Positions 50,877 to 59,607 are shown, counted from the stretch's first letter. The stretch: DNA of 64,000 bases from Marinobacter denitrificans (GCF_008795955.1 NZ_VMHN01000011.1:83517-147516), one strand, 5' to 3'. The notes: a model not told the origin generated them from the letters alone. Translations and numbers: made by a program.

Positions 50877-51364
50877 ACGTGCACCTTCCTATCTATTAAA
50901 AACAATAACTTAGACAACTAAGCGCGGACGGCGAGCTGTCTTGGTCAGTTTCTGAGTTTCATTTTATTAATTATATACTAACGAAACAAAAGAAACACAA
51001 AAGAAAACAAGGAAGAATAAAAGCGCGATAATAGGCATTATCCCATCTTATAAGTGTATAATAATGGGAGAGGGCGTTTTTTGAGGCTTTCTGGAGGGTA
51101 AGGCTAAAGAAATGCAAGAAATGACGTCAGGCTCGACCAGGAGTGATCTCAATGGTCTGCTCGTGCAGGTTCAATTTCTTCACACCAGACGTGGTGGAAG
51201 GATCAGACCCAGCCAGCTTGGTGATTGGGCCTGAAGGCACCAGGCTGCAATTCCCAATGCATTCAAAAAAACAATGCTCCGAATTCGGTTAAAAAGCAAC
51301 CAGATCTTGGCGGCCGTGATTTCCGGTGTAATGTGGTCGTAAATGACTCGTTGGAGATGCACTG
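50877..51364. promoter_or_regulatory. kfrA upstream region and gap before the DUF4262 cassette
   Basis: The part next to kfrA (50960-51020) has repeated A-rich units (GAAACAAAAG, AAACACAAAAG, AAAACA) and ATTATATACT, plausible as promoter and KfrA operator on the minus strand. Further right lies an inverted repeat TCCCAT (51041) / ATGGGA (51064). The rest up to 51364 shows no gene I can support. Confidence 0.4.
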
Positions 51365-51751
51365 ATGGCTCTGGGAAAGTTTGAGAATGGAATCGAGGCT
51401 CATAAAAACGCAGTGGCGGATGCGATTGAACATCATGGCGTCCATGTTCGACATGTACCAGGCTACGCCTACACGGTGGCGTGCTCAGATATAGGATTGC
51501 CAGAGCTGCTGGTCGAAAATATGCCGCGCGAGCAAAGTGACGAACTACTGAGGCTCCTGTTTCTGGCCGCTGAACGGCGGGAAACCCCGGCGAGATCCTG
51601 GAATGAGATCGCCGTGGTGACTCCTAAGCCAGGTTTTGAGTCGATGTCGGCTGACCAAGTCAAGGCACGTTTGTTTGATGCCCGGACACACTATGGGCAT
51701 TGGAAGATTTTTGCAGTGAAAGTATTGGTGCCGGGAGTGCTTCGTGACTGA
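51365..51751 (+). CDS. DUF4262-like protein
   Basis: A 128-residue protein. EHHGVHVRHVPGYAYTVACS, then DIGLPELLVENMPREQSDEL and HYGHWKIFAVKVLVPG, resembles DUF4262 proteins, whose function I do not know. It starts a three-gene plus-strand cassette; its last 8 bp overlap the GTG start of the next gene. No clear ribosome-binding site lies before ATG 51365. Confidence 0.6.
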   Translation: MALGKFENGIEAHKNAVADAIEHHGVHVRHVPGYAYTVACSDIGLPELLVENMPREQSDELLRLLFLAAERRETPARSWNEIAVVTPKPGFESMSADQVKARLFDARTHYGHWKIFAVKVLVPGVLRD

Positions 51752-52259
51752 AGAGCGATTAGTGGATTTTCAATCTAAAAAAGAGGCCAGAGAGCGTCTC
51801 CGGGAGATGATCGCTTTTAACAGCCAAAACGGTTTTATCTTTGTTGAAGAAAGCTGGAGTGACATCGGGCTTGCAACGGTGTACGTGGTGGACAGCGACA
51901 TCAACGCTATTCATGTGTTCCCCTGGGAGCCGGAGAAAGTCTCTATAGAAATTCCGGCGGAATCGCTGCCTTGGGAGCTCCTAAATCTCTCCTTTGAGGT
52001 AATTGCAGATCCAAAAGTGTATGTGGACAAAACGCACATCCTGCAGAGTGAGGCGATTGCTGTAACTGCGTTGAATGCTGAGCTTTCCCTAGGAAGCATG
52101 AAAGCCGAACTGCGGCCACACATACTTGCCATCATGGACCTGTCTTCTAAGTCGGGTTTGCGGGATCTATATCAGTTAGAAGCTGAGAGCCTGGTGCTGC
52201 CGAGGCATCGAATAGAAGCGATCGTGAGAAAAAAGTGTGGAAAAGAAAGTGACCAGTAA
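51744..52259 (+). CDS. Hypothetical protein in the recombinase cassette
   Basis: A 171-residue cytoplasmic protein from GTG 51744, translationally overlapped at both ends (8 bp with the DUF4262-like gene, 23 bp with the recombinase gene). It is acidic, with SWSDIGLATVYVVDSDINAI and IPAESLPWELLNLSFEVIAD. I recognise no domain. Tight overlap suggests its product acts with the recombinase or with DUF4262. Confidence 0.55.
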   Translation: MTEERLVDFQSKKEARERLREMIAFNSQNGFIFVEESWSDIGLATVYVVDSDINAIHVFPWEPEKVSIEIPAESLPWELLNLSFEVIADPKVYVDKTHILQSEAIAVTALNAELSLGSMKAELRPHILAIMDLSSKSGLRDLYQLEAESLVLPRHRIEAIVRKKCGKESDQ

Positions 52260-53412
52260 AAAGCTGACGACACAAACTCGCCCAACATATGCCGAGGCTT
52301 TCGATTCGAAGGTTCTTGCTCAGTATCCGGTTGAAGCGCAAGTAGCGCTTCTGGAGCTTATCCAGTCGGCTGAATCGAAGAACACGAAAAAAGCCACTGC
52401 GCAGGCTGTCCGGCACTACGTTGAGGTTTGGAACGGTCCTCTGCCCTGCACGCCAACTGATCTGTCTTTTTATCTCAATGAGTACGCCAGAAGGCCCTCC
52501 GATGAAGAAAGCCCGGAAAGCGCGGTGCTGGACAAGCGGAGAAATAAAAACCTCAAGGGTTTTTCTATCGCCACGCTTGAACAGCGACGCAGTCTATTCG
52601 GGAGCTGGCACAAGCGCACTTTTGGGGATAATCCAAACAATTCAGATGCCGTGCGGGCAACAATGCGGTCCATTAGAGTGTCTTGTGGTGAACCTCAGGA
52701 ACAGGCGAATGCCCTACCCATGAGGATTTTAAAGAACGCTGAGGAAAAGCTGCGTCGAAACCGACAGATCGCACTTGAACATGATGACCGGCAATCAATG
52801 CTCAAATTCTCTCGAAACCGAGCTCTTCTACTGACGGCTTTCTGGTTCGGATTGCGCGCGTCCGAATTGGTCAATCTGCGCATCAAGGATGTGGAAATGT
52901 TCTGGGATGAAGACCCACCTTGGATGCGAGTTACCATTCGAAGGTCCAAGACCGACAGAGAAGGAAGAGGGCAAAAAAAACTTTTTGAAGCGTACCCGAC
53001 TAAACATCTCTGCCCGATTTATGCGATCCGGCAATGGAAGGAGGACCGATTTCAAGGAGTCAGTGACGAGCGAAGTACGGATGGGCTTTTGCCGTTGTTC
53101 TCAAAAGTAGACCGTTGGGGCAACGTATGGACAAAAAATATCAACGCAAATTCGATGAATACTCTGATAGAGAAGCTGTTCACAGTTGATACCCAGGCCG
53201 CTCACGATCGATACACCAGCCACTCTATGCGTCGGGGCTTGGCAAACTGGATGGACCAAGAGGATGGAAATCAAAAGGATATAATGGAGTGGATCGGATG
53301 GCGTGATCCACGAACAGCCTTGAGATACCTGGACGCCAGACATAGCTCGCCGACTGCCCTGACCAAGGCAAAGCTAGCAAAAGGTCGGAAAGACGAATCA
53401 GACACCTCCTAA
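52237..53412 (+). CDS. Tyrosine recombinase
   Basis: A 391-residue integrase-family recombinase starting at GTG 52237. A core-binding N-terminal domain (about 20-150) precedes the catalytic domain: R207 in FWFGLRASELVNLRIKD, a Lys in IRRSKTDREG, SHSMRRGLANWM (HxxR), W in EWIGWRDPRTALR and nucleophile Tyr in RYLDARH. It could resolve plasmid multimers or act at a specific site. I see no attachment site nearby. It is third in an overlapping cassette. Confidence 0.85.
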   Translation: MEKKVTSKKLTTQTRPTYAEAFDSKVLAQYPVEAQVALLELIQSAESKNTKKATAQAVRHYVEVWNGPLPCTPTDLSFYLNEYARRPSDEESPESAVLDKRRNKNLKGFSIATLEQRRSLFGSWHKRTFGDNPNNSDAVRATMRSIRVSCGEPQEQANALPMRILKNAEEKLRRNRQIALEHDDRQSMLKFSRNRALLLTAFWFGLRASELVNLRIKDVEMFWDEDPPWMRVTIRRSKTDREGRGQKKLFEAYPTKHLCPIYAIRQWKEDRFQGVSDERSTDGLLPLFSKVDRWGNVWTKNINANSMNTLIEKLFTVDTQAAHDRYTSHSMRRGLANWMDQEDGNQKDIMEWIGWRDPRTALRYLDARHSSPTALTKAKLAKGRKDESDTS

Positions 53413-53527
53413 TCATTATTTATGCAGAGGGGGCCAGAGGGAGCCCAGTTCTACATCCATAGATCCACGGTGTTAATGATCGCTTCAAGCTTGGCCAGAA
53501 TGACCGGCCACTCACTTTGCCAGGCGG

Positions 53528-53782
53528 TCAGTCTTGCAAGATCTTGCCGACCTGTTTTCTGGATAACAGCCTTCTGACGATGGAGCGCCGGGCGGCCGGC
53601 TGTTCTGGTTGCGGCTTTTGGTCGATGATTCTGTTGAAAACTTCTTCCCTATTGATCGCAACCTCGGGCGGGGCATCAATTGAGAGCTTTACCCGTGAAC
53701 TGTCCAGTCGCGTAACGGTGATCTTGATGTTGTCGTTGATAATGATGCTTTCGAACAGCATCCTTTCTAATGTCAGTGCCAT
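53528..53782 (-). CDS. csrA: CsrA/RsmA-family RNA-binding regulator
   Basis: An 84-residue protein whose first 55 residues align with CsrA along the whole length: LTLERMLFESIIINDNIKIT, VTRLDSSRVKLSIDAPPEVA and INREEVFNRI. Arg 45 corresponds to the key RNA-binding R44 of E. coli CsrA, and Arg 7 to R6; R7 is replaced by Met. A basic C-terminal tail (RRSIVRRLLSRKQVGK) is extra. CsrA proteins bind GGA motifs in mRNA leaders. It closes the operon under palindrome copy 4, so it may tune host or plasmid mRNAs during transfer. Confidence 0.75.
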   Translation of the reverse strand: MALTLERMLFESIIINDNIKITVTRLDSSRVKLSIDAPPEVAINREEVFNRIIDQKPQPEQPAARRSIVRRLLSRKQVGKILQD

Positions 53783-53808
53783 GGCGAATGACGTCCTTGT
53801 GAGATGAA

Positions 53809-54309
53809 TCAGGGGTTGCTGTAAATGAGTTCGCTCTTGGCGAAAACTCGTAAAGGTTGAGCTTCCTTAACTCTGTCTTTCCTGAATCCGGCATAGACTT
53901 CGATGGCCTCTATACCAGGTATTGCGTTATAGGCTGTTCTCTTCGTGAGCTGCGCGTAAGCATCCAGTGGATTAGTTGAAGGAACATCAAAGCGGTAAAC
54001 CTTGGATTGGTCAGTAATGATGTCGATGCTGAACGCATGGGCCCGTCCAGGCCGCACCTCGCGGCTTTTTACGTCACGGGCAAAGAGCATGCTGGCAAGG
54101 CTTTCAAGATAAAGGCTATCTATGTGGCCGGTCAGGCTAAGTCCTTCCAGGAATCCGGAAAGCCGGTAGCGCCACTCGATCTGGCCCAGTTCCGAGCATG
54201 CGGGTTTGAGGTTGTTCAGATACTCCAGTATCACTGAGCTGGCGCCGAGCAAGCGACTCTCGATGTCGCAAAACAAGTCATTGGTCTGTTGTTGATTTAA
54301 AACGGTCAT
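53809..54309 (-). CDS. Hypothetical protein in the DUF1173 operon
   Basis: A 166-residue cytoplasmic protein with FLEGLSLTGHIDSLYLESLA, RPGRAHAFSIDIITDQSKVY and PLDAYAQLTKRTAYNAIPGI. It starts 13 bp after the DUF1173-like gene and has no signal peptide or membrane helix. I recognise no family. Operon context suggests a transfer-related accessory role, but that is inference. Confidence 0.6.
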   Translation of the reverse strand: MTVLNQQQTNDLFCDIESRLLGASSVILEYLNNLKPACSELGQIEWRYRLSGFLEGLSLTGHIDSLYLESLASMLFARDVKSREVRPGRAHAFSIDIITDQSKVYRFDVPSTNPLDAYAQLTKRTAYNAIPGIEAIEVYAGFRKDRVKEAQPLRVFAKSELIYSNP

Positions 54310-54322
54310 CAGGAAGGTTCAC

Positions 54323-55513
54323 TCATGCGCTGGATGCGTTTGGATTGATCAGCTCGTAGGGTAACTCACTGTTTGTGAGAATCCAGTCCAGCTTCTCTTG
54401 ATAGGCCGGGTCGCTGACTTCTGGGTACAGATAGACCGCCGTCGGGGTCTCTGTGTCGGTGAGAAGGATCGACGCAAGGACTTCGGTGCTTTTAAGGTTG
54501 TAGCGAAGGCATTTGGTGAAGTAGCGGCCCGTTGCGCGGTACTTCTCAACCAGGTCCAACTCTTCACGGTTTTCGAAAGGCAGCCACTGAGCATCGACCG
54601 TCATCAAGGACAGTGTGTCAGCTTGAAGGTTGCCAGTAGCGGATCGGGTGAATGTGGTGATGCAAAGCAAGTGGATTTGGGCATCCTCAGCAAAGAACGC
54701 CAATTCGGTCCCGTAGTTTTTTCCCATGCGACGGTAAATGTCGTCGGCAAGGTAAATGGGGACGTCCGGCATGTGTTTGATGATCATCCGATGTCCAAAC
54801 CGGGCTGGTTCGAACGCTTTCACCTCACCTATCATCAAACCCATGGGCTGGTTGTTGGCCGTGGCCTTGAGATCAGAAAAAAATCGCGCTCGCCGGCGAA
54901 GGATGTCGTCTTTATGGTCCACTGAAAACGGCTCAGGAATGAGCAGGGAATCGACGATAGCCTTCCGGCCCGACATTTTCCCTTCGGCGGCCTCGAGCAG
55001 ATATTTGCGAACCACGAACCAATTTCTCTTACCTGCCATTCGGGGAGACCAGCGGTTCAACCCTGCGTCCTCATAGAGAAGGTGCAAAAGCGATCGTACT
55101 GATAATTTAGCCGGGTCGGATTTCGTAGTTGGCGCCTGGGTAGATTGGCCCTTTATTGGCGAGGCGATTGGGGCTGTTCCGCGCTTGCTCAAACTGAAGT
55201 CCAGCCGAAGCCTGGTAATGCCGCCATCCTGATCTTCTTCAATTGCTTTCTGACCCAGTGCGCCGCGGCCCGATAGCTCGGGTGGAATCTCGTAACAGTC
55301 ACATTTCGGATCGTGTTGTGGCCCGGTAAACGGCATCCGCTTCACCAAGAAAGAGCCATCGTCCACCTTGGACACATAGAGCGGAAGTCCCGGATCTTTG
55401 CAACCACAAAGAGGCCTGGCCCGTGTGCTATAGGCAGAGGCAAGAAGCGCTTGTCGCTCGGGATGGTCCGTCGGCACCAGCTGGTCGTTCAAGATGAATG
55501 CCACCTGTGCCAT
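54323..55513 (-). CDS. DUF1173-like protein
   Basis: A 396-residue protein. The N-terminal block RPLCGCKDPGLPLYVSKVDD and FLVKRMPFTGPQHDPKCDCY, with its two Cys pairs, is typical of DUF1173, a family found on plasmids and integrative conjugative elements. A putative zinc site can be seen from the Cys/His spacing. The rest is mixed alpha/beta with no catalytic motif. ATG 55513 is 1 bp after the upstream gene. Its role in transfer is unknown. Confidence 0.75.
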   Translation of the reverse strand: MAQVAFILNDQLVPTDHPERQALLASAYSTRARPLCGCKDPGLPLYVSKVDDGSFLVKRMPFTGPQHDPKCDCYEIPPELSGRGALGQKAIEEDQDGGITRLRLDFSLSKRGTAPIASPIKGQSTQAPTTKSDPAKLSVRSLLHLLYEDAGLNRWSPRMAGKRNWFVVRKYLLEAAEGKMSGRKAIVDSLLIPEPFSVDHKDDILRRRARFFSDLKATANNQPMGLMIGEVKAFEPARFGHRMIIKHMPDVPIYLADDIYRRMGKNYGTELAFFAEDAQIHLLCITTFTRSATGNLQADTLSLMTVDAQWLPFENREELDLVEKYRATGRYFTKCLRYNLKSTEVLASILLTDTETPTAVYLYPEVSDPAYQEKLDWILTNSELPYELINPNASSA

Positions 55514-55514
55514 A

Positions 55515-55910
55515 TCAGCCTCGCTTTCCGTATGCGGACAGAATGATCAGCGCTTCTTGATTGGTTAGCCCATTACTGGCTCTATCAAGAAACAGGCTGT
55601 TTACGACAGGATCCTTGCGAGCCGCGCTGTAGATAACATTTAAAACTTCTGGAGTTGTTGCAGACTGCGGCGGATTCAGTTGAGCCAGAGAACGCGCCAC
55701 GCTGATCTTTTCAGCCAATGCATCGGCTTTGATCTGTTGGAAATGCGCGGGCGGGTTGGGGTTGATCATGTTGGAGCTCAACGTCTGTTCTTCTGATAAC
55801 AGGTTCTCCAGGCTGAACTTAGGTAAGGGGCCCGGTGTGGAGTAAAACATCGGGAAGGTGAAATACGAGGCCATCACACCAAGAATGAAACCAAAAAGCA
55901 GTTTAAACAT
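55515..55910 (-). CDS. Membrane-anchored hypothetical protein
   Basis: A 131-residue protein with one N-terminal membrane helix (LFGFILGVMASYFTFPMFYS) and a helical periplasmic or cytoplasmic part (LAEKISVARSLAQLNPPQSA, ASNGLTNQEALIILSAYGKR). No family is recognised. It lies between the lipoprotein and DUF1173 genes. GGAAGGGG precedes ATG 55910. Confidence 0.6.
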   Translation of the reverse strand: MFKLLFGFILGVMASYFTFPMFYSTPGPLPKFSLENLLSEEQTLSSNMINPNPPAHFQQIKADALAEKISVARSLAQLNPPQSATTPEVLNVIYSAARKDPVVNSLFLDRASNGLTNQEALIILSAYGKRG

Positions 55911-55935
55911 TGCGTGAGGCCCCTTCCTTTGCCTG

Positions 55936-56535
55936 TCAGATCTTCAATGCGGTTTTGGTGCGCCCGGCGAGGCTTTCCGCCACGTCGGCCGGCGTGATTG
56001 GAGACTGATCGTTCACCCAAACGGTAATCGTTATCTCGCTGGCACCGGCAGTTTGCTTTGTAATGTTGTGATCAATGACATAAAGCGCATCGCCATGCTG
56101 CCGGTGAGCCCGCATGTGATAGTAAGCGGACGGTTCTGAGTCATAGGCCCAGGCAAATGTCTGCATTTTCGTATTTGCCATTGACCCCCAATCCTGGCGG
56201 ATCTCCTGCTCGGACAGATACCCGTACTCTTTCTTGATTCGGATAAACGCCACATCAACGTTTACTGGTGCGGAAAAAGAGGTAGAGAACTCAGTAAAGG
56301 TTTTTGCGGCGGAAGACGAGCTATCCGTGCCTGAAGAATCTGATTGGGTGGAAGACTGGTCCGAGGGCTTGTATGTGCTGCCCGGGATCGAGCCGTCGTG
56401 GTTTAAGGGTTCACCTGTCAGTGGGTTATTGATGCAGGTGACGCATTTCCCGCCAACTAATACGTGTTCAGTTGTTGAGCAGCCAGTTAAGGTCACTGCC
56501 AATCCCAGTGACAAAGCAAGGCACTTTAATTTCAC
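55936..56535 (-). CDS. Predicted lipoprotein heading the DUF1173 operon
   Basis: A 199-residue lipoprotein. GTG 56535 is preferred over TTG 56550 since TGGAGA lies 6 bp upstream and it begins a clean signal (MKLKCLALSLGLAVTLTGC). After the lipid Cys comes CVTCINNPLTGEPLNHDGSI, then a Ser/Thr-rich linker (about 60-75) and a folded C-terminal domain with AWAYDSEPSAYYHMRAHRQH. I know no family. Palindrome copy 4 lies 144 bp upstream. Confidence 0.62.
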   Translation of the reverse strand: MKLKCLALSLGLAVTLTGCSTTEHVLVGGKCVTCINNPLTGEPLNHDGSIPGSTYKPSDQSSTQSDSSGTDSSSSAAKTFTEFSTSFSAPVNVDVAFIRIKKEYGYLSEQEIRQDWGSMANTKMQTFAWAYDSEPSAYYHMRAHRQHGDALYVIDHNITKQTAGASEITITVWVNDQSPITPADVAESLAGRTKTALKI

Positions 56536-56678
56536 GAGGTTTCTCCACAAGATCGTAACTGTGTTTGCACACCAGGATCAGGGCAGACGGCGTGAAACCA
56601 GAAGACAGGAAACCTGTTTGCGACCGCCCATGAAGCTGACATCGATTGTGCCGCTGCTGGTGCGAGAAACCATCAATC

Positions 56679-56704
56679 AAAAGGTCACGACTTAACGACC
56701 TTTT
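56679..56704 (-). promoter_or_regulatory. Conjugation-regulon palindrome, copy 4 (DUF1173/CsrA operon)
   Basis: AAAAGGTCAC-GACTTA-ACGACCTTTT. On the minus strand a -10-like CACAAT begins 29 bp downstream. It should drive 56535 down to 53528. The leader before the first gene would be about 100 bases. Confidence 0.78.
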
Positions 56705-57011
56705 AAATCTGGTGCCGCAAGGAAGTTGCCACGATCATGACATCCAGTGGAGATCTCATCCTTGGCTCTTGCCCGAACCACTGGGGTACGGCGCTTCCAT
56801 GCAATGTAGGAATTCAAGGAGATAGTGCATCGCAAAGGGGGCCGTGGCAACATCCCGACGGCTTTAAACGTGAAACTCTGAGGGTAATTGTGGCATAGAC
56901 CATGTTTTTGCGTTTAATTTTCATCCAAAATAATGTCTAATTTGTAACATACTGTAAGCGCCAAGGCAGGTGCTTAAAAAAGTTCTGTCGATGTAACAAG
57001 GAAGTATCTCG
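56705..57011 (+). promoter_or_regulatory. Intergenic region upstream of the YheO-PAS gene
   Basis: About 300 bp without a gene. The right part (56915-56970) is AT-rich (TAATGTCTAATTTGTAACAT) and probably carries the promoter of the gene at 57012. No operator-like symmetry stands out. Confidence 0.35.
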
Positions 57012-57860
57012 ATGCAGCCGTTTGCACTTCGAACCGTCATTTCGGCAATTATCCCTGCGATTTTAGTAGTCATTTTGTTGGCCCTGCTCATTGCCCAGCA
57101 ATTCCAGGGGAACCGAATTTCACATTCCCATGATCCATTCACTCCCCTGTCCGGGACGCCTTTGAGCGCGCTTCCGGACCTCTACCCTGTCAAAAGCACT
57201 AACGGTGTTTTGAACTTGGACATCGATAAATTGAACCAGGCGGTAATGCACCTTCTGAGTCAGAAAAATCCGAAGGCTGCGGCGGATCTCATCTACATCG
57301 TCCAGGCGAACAACACCCTGTTGATGCTAGATTACGACAACAAAGTTCGCTTTTTCGAACTGGTTGAGAAGTACCACCACGAAGACATATTGGAAATCCG
57401 AAAGCACAAGGATGCGGTGTTCAGCTTGTATACGGACATTGTGAATGGGATCGGTCGGACATTTGCCGGCACGGGCGTTGAAATTGTGCTCCATGACACG
57501 CGAAATCCGCTGGCCTCAATTATTGCCATCCAGACCCCCATTTCCGGGCGTCGATTGGGTGATTCGACGACTAATTTTGGTTTGGAGCTCATTCGTGAGT
57601 ACGCAGCCGGTAAGAGCCGTGGCGTGAGTTTCATCAGCTATGGGCTGACGCTCGCGGATGGTCGAGACGTTAAGTCAAGCACGATCCCTATCTACGACCC
57701 TCGTTTCGGGCTCATTGGCTTCATTTGCATGAACATAGACGTTTCGAAGCTGGATGAACCACAGTCACAGGCCGCTTTGTCATTTCTTGAGAATTTTGCG
57801 GCGGTCAATGAAAACACAAAGATCAATGAGCTGATTGATCACTCGAAACGGAAGGGCTGA
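57012..57860 (+). CDS. Membrane-anchored YheO-like PAS sensor
   Basis: A 282-residue protein with one N-terminal membrane helix (TVISAIIPAILVVILLALLI). A C-terminal domain matches the YheO-like PAS family: GVEIVLHDTRNPLASIIAIQ, ISGRRLGDSTTNFGLELI and IPIYDPRFGLIGFICMNIDV. In YheO/DauR regulators this domain precedes an HTH; here no HTH follows, so the protein may sense a ligand and signal by contact. GGAAG lies 7 bp before ATG 57012. The next gene is a histidine kinase. Confidence 0.7.
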   Translation: MQPFALRTVISAIIPAILVVILLALLIAQQFQGNRISHSHDPFTPLSGTPLSALPDLYPVKSTNGVLNLDIDKLNQAVMHLLSQKNPKAAADLIYIVQANNTLLMLDYDNKVRFFELVEKYHHEDILEIRKHKDAVFSLYTDIVNGIGRTFAGTGVEIVLHDTRNPLASIIAIQTPISGRRLGDSTTNFGLELIREYAAGKSRGVSFISYGLTLADGRDVKSSTIPIYDPRFGLIGFICMNIDVSKLDEPQSQAALSFLENFAAVNENTKINELIDHSKRKG

Positions 57861-58122
57861 CCACGAGGACGGCGATAGTGAATACCATTAATATCTGCCT
57901 CGAATGGACTAAACCCCAGCTTGCACTGAATGGAAGCCAGGGTTTCCGCGGATGATATGATGGTGGCCAACCTTGTAGCCGTCTAATCAGCAGCCGAAGG
58001 AACGGGCGTCTTTGTCGGACAGCAGGGCGCTGATGCGTTCAAGCAATGTGTGTGAAAAATTTAACCTGGAAATAAAAACGCTTCCCATGGAAGCCCCGAG
58101 ATTTTGAGCCAAGGATAGGCCT
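57861..58122 (+). other. Gap with hairpin between sensor and kinase genes
   Basis: Holds an imperfect hairpin at 57910-57943 (AAACCC..GCTT / AAGC..GGGTTT) that may end the upstream transcript or act as an RNA element. AAGGA 8 bp before 58123 serves the kinase. No gene is supported. Confidence 0.4.
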
Positions 58123-59607
58123 ATGTTGTTCGCAGTATTTACATCACTTCTCATCATCGGTATCACCATCACCTCTTTCCGTGCGGTTCAGGGATCTTTT
58201 TGGTCCATGGTCTTTAATTGGGTCGTCGCGGGTCTTCTATTGGGACTATACCTCGCAGTGGCCGGCCATTTTCTAATATATCGTTACGTCGACGAGCTGA
58301 TGATTACTGCTCTCACAATTGCCTTGTTCGGGAACCTGGCTCTCGTAATCTGGATTTCCAGCCTGAAACGGAAATATCGCAGTCAGACGAAGGCTATTGC
58401 GATGAAGCAGAATTTGCTGGCTATCGCGGCCCATGAGCTTCGAACTCCAATCACAAACCTGCGTTCTCAGGCCGATCTGGCGGTCAATTACGTCGGTCAG
58501 AAAGCCCTGAGTGATGCTGAGAGCATTCTGCAAATGTCGTTGGACGATCTCGACACTCTGGACCATCACGTTAAGGCGATTCTTGTCCTGGCCGCGCTGG
58601 AAAACGGAACACTGGCCACACATAAAGAATGGTTTGCTGTCAGCAAGATGGTGTTAGAGCTGAACAGTCAGTTTGCGGGCAAGGCCAACGTGGCGTTGAT
58701 CTGGGAGTGTTGCGACGATGAAAAGCTACGAGCGACGGAGCTCTACACTGACTATGATCTGATCAAGGTGGTGGTCCGCAACGCCATCGAGAATGCATTG
58801 AAGCACACAAAGGATGGTTTCGTTCGTCTGTCCATGACGCTTGAAGAGGACTATGTCGAGGTCACGGTACAGGACACTGGTAGCGGGATGTCCACAGAAG
58901 AGATGAACGACCTTCATTGGTACGGAGACGCCCTTACCCATGGTATTCGGCGGGGCAAAGATGGGTGGGGCATCGGGATGCCTGTCATGAAAGCTTTTAC
59001 TGAATTTCTGGGTGGCACCATCGCTATTGATTCCAAAGAAGGGTTTGGCACGAAACTGAGCGTCAAATTGCCAATTAGCCATCGCCAAGGGACAGTTGAC
59101 ACAAAAAGTCCTGAGGGCGAGTACGATGCGAACGACTTTCACTCTAACCTCGATTACACGATGGTTGATCAGGGTGACAATAAACTGAGGGTATTGCTCA
59201 TCGACGACAATGAGACATACCTGCAGCAGATTCACCGAATGTTTGCGCCGAAAATCCTTGATACCAGTCAGGTTCAGTTGGTCACTTGCAATGATCCGGT
59301 CCTGGGTATCTCGCACTTAGAAGAAGAACGTTACGACCTGCTGCTGGTTGATTATCACATGCCGCAAATTGACGGGCTCAAGCTACTTGAGTGGCTGAAA
59401 AATGATGAGGCTCATCCGAACCAGGATATAAGTAAAATTATGGTGACGGCGGATCCGAACATCCCACAGACAACGCGCGGAGCTATTGTTAAGGCCGGGG
59501 CTCGGATCGTGTCGAAAGGCATGTCTATTGAGGACGTGCGGATGTTGGTTTCGGAAGCTATTCGTCAGAAGTTCAATCCACAGGATTACAGCCGATCAGC
59601 TAGCTGA
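58123..59607 (+). CDS. Hybrid sensor histidine kinase with receiver domain
   Basis: A 494-residue protein. The N-terminus has three membrane helices (FAVFTSLLIIGITITSF, VVAGLLLGLYLAVAGHFLIY, ITALTIALFGNLALVIWI). The HisKA phosphoacceptor is H104 in IAAHELRTPI. The ATPase domain has N-box RNAIENALKHT, G1 DTGSGM and G2 GWGIGMPV. A C-terminal receiver starts LRVLLIDDNETYL with phosphoacceptor Asp in LLLVDYHMP and Lys in IVSKGMS. No output regulator is next to it. It may work with the YheO-PAS protein upstream. The stimulus is unknown. Confidence 0.85.
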   Translation: MLFAVFTSLLIIGITITSFRAVQGSFWSMVFNWVVAGLLLGLYLAVAGHFLIYRYVDELMITALTIALFGNLALVIWISSLKRKYRSQTKAIAMKQNLLAIAAHELRTPITNLRSQADLAVNYVGQKALSDAESILQMSLDDLDTLDHHVKAILVLAALENGTLATHKEWFAVSKMVLELNSQFAGKANVALIWECCDDEKLRATELYTDYDLIKVVVRNAIENALKHTKDGFVRLSMTLEEDYVEVTVQDTGSGMSTEEMNDLHWYGDALTHGIRRGKDGWGIGMPVMKAFTEFLGGTIAIDSKEGFGTKLSVKLPISHRQGTVDTKSPEGEYDANDFHSNLDYTMVDQGDNKLRVLLIDDNETYLQQIHRMFAPKILDTSQVQLVTCNDPVLGISHLEEERYDLLLVDYHMPQIDGLKLLEWLKNDEAHPNQDISKIMVTADPNIPQTTRGAIVKAGARIVSKGMSIEDVRMLVSEAIRQKFNPQDYSRSAS

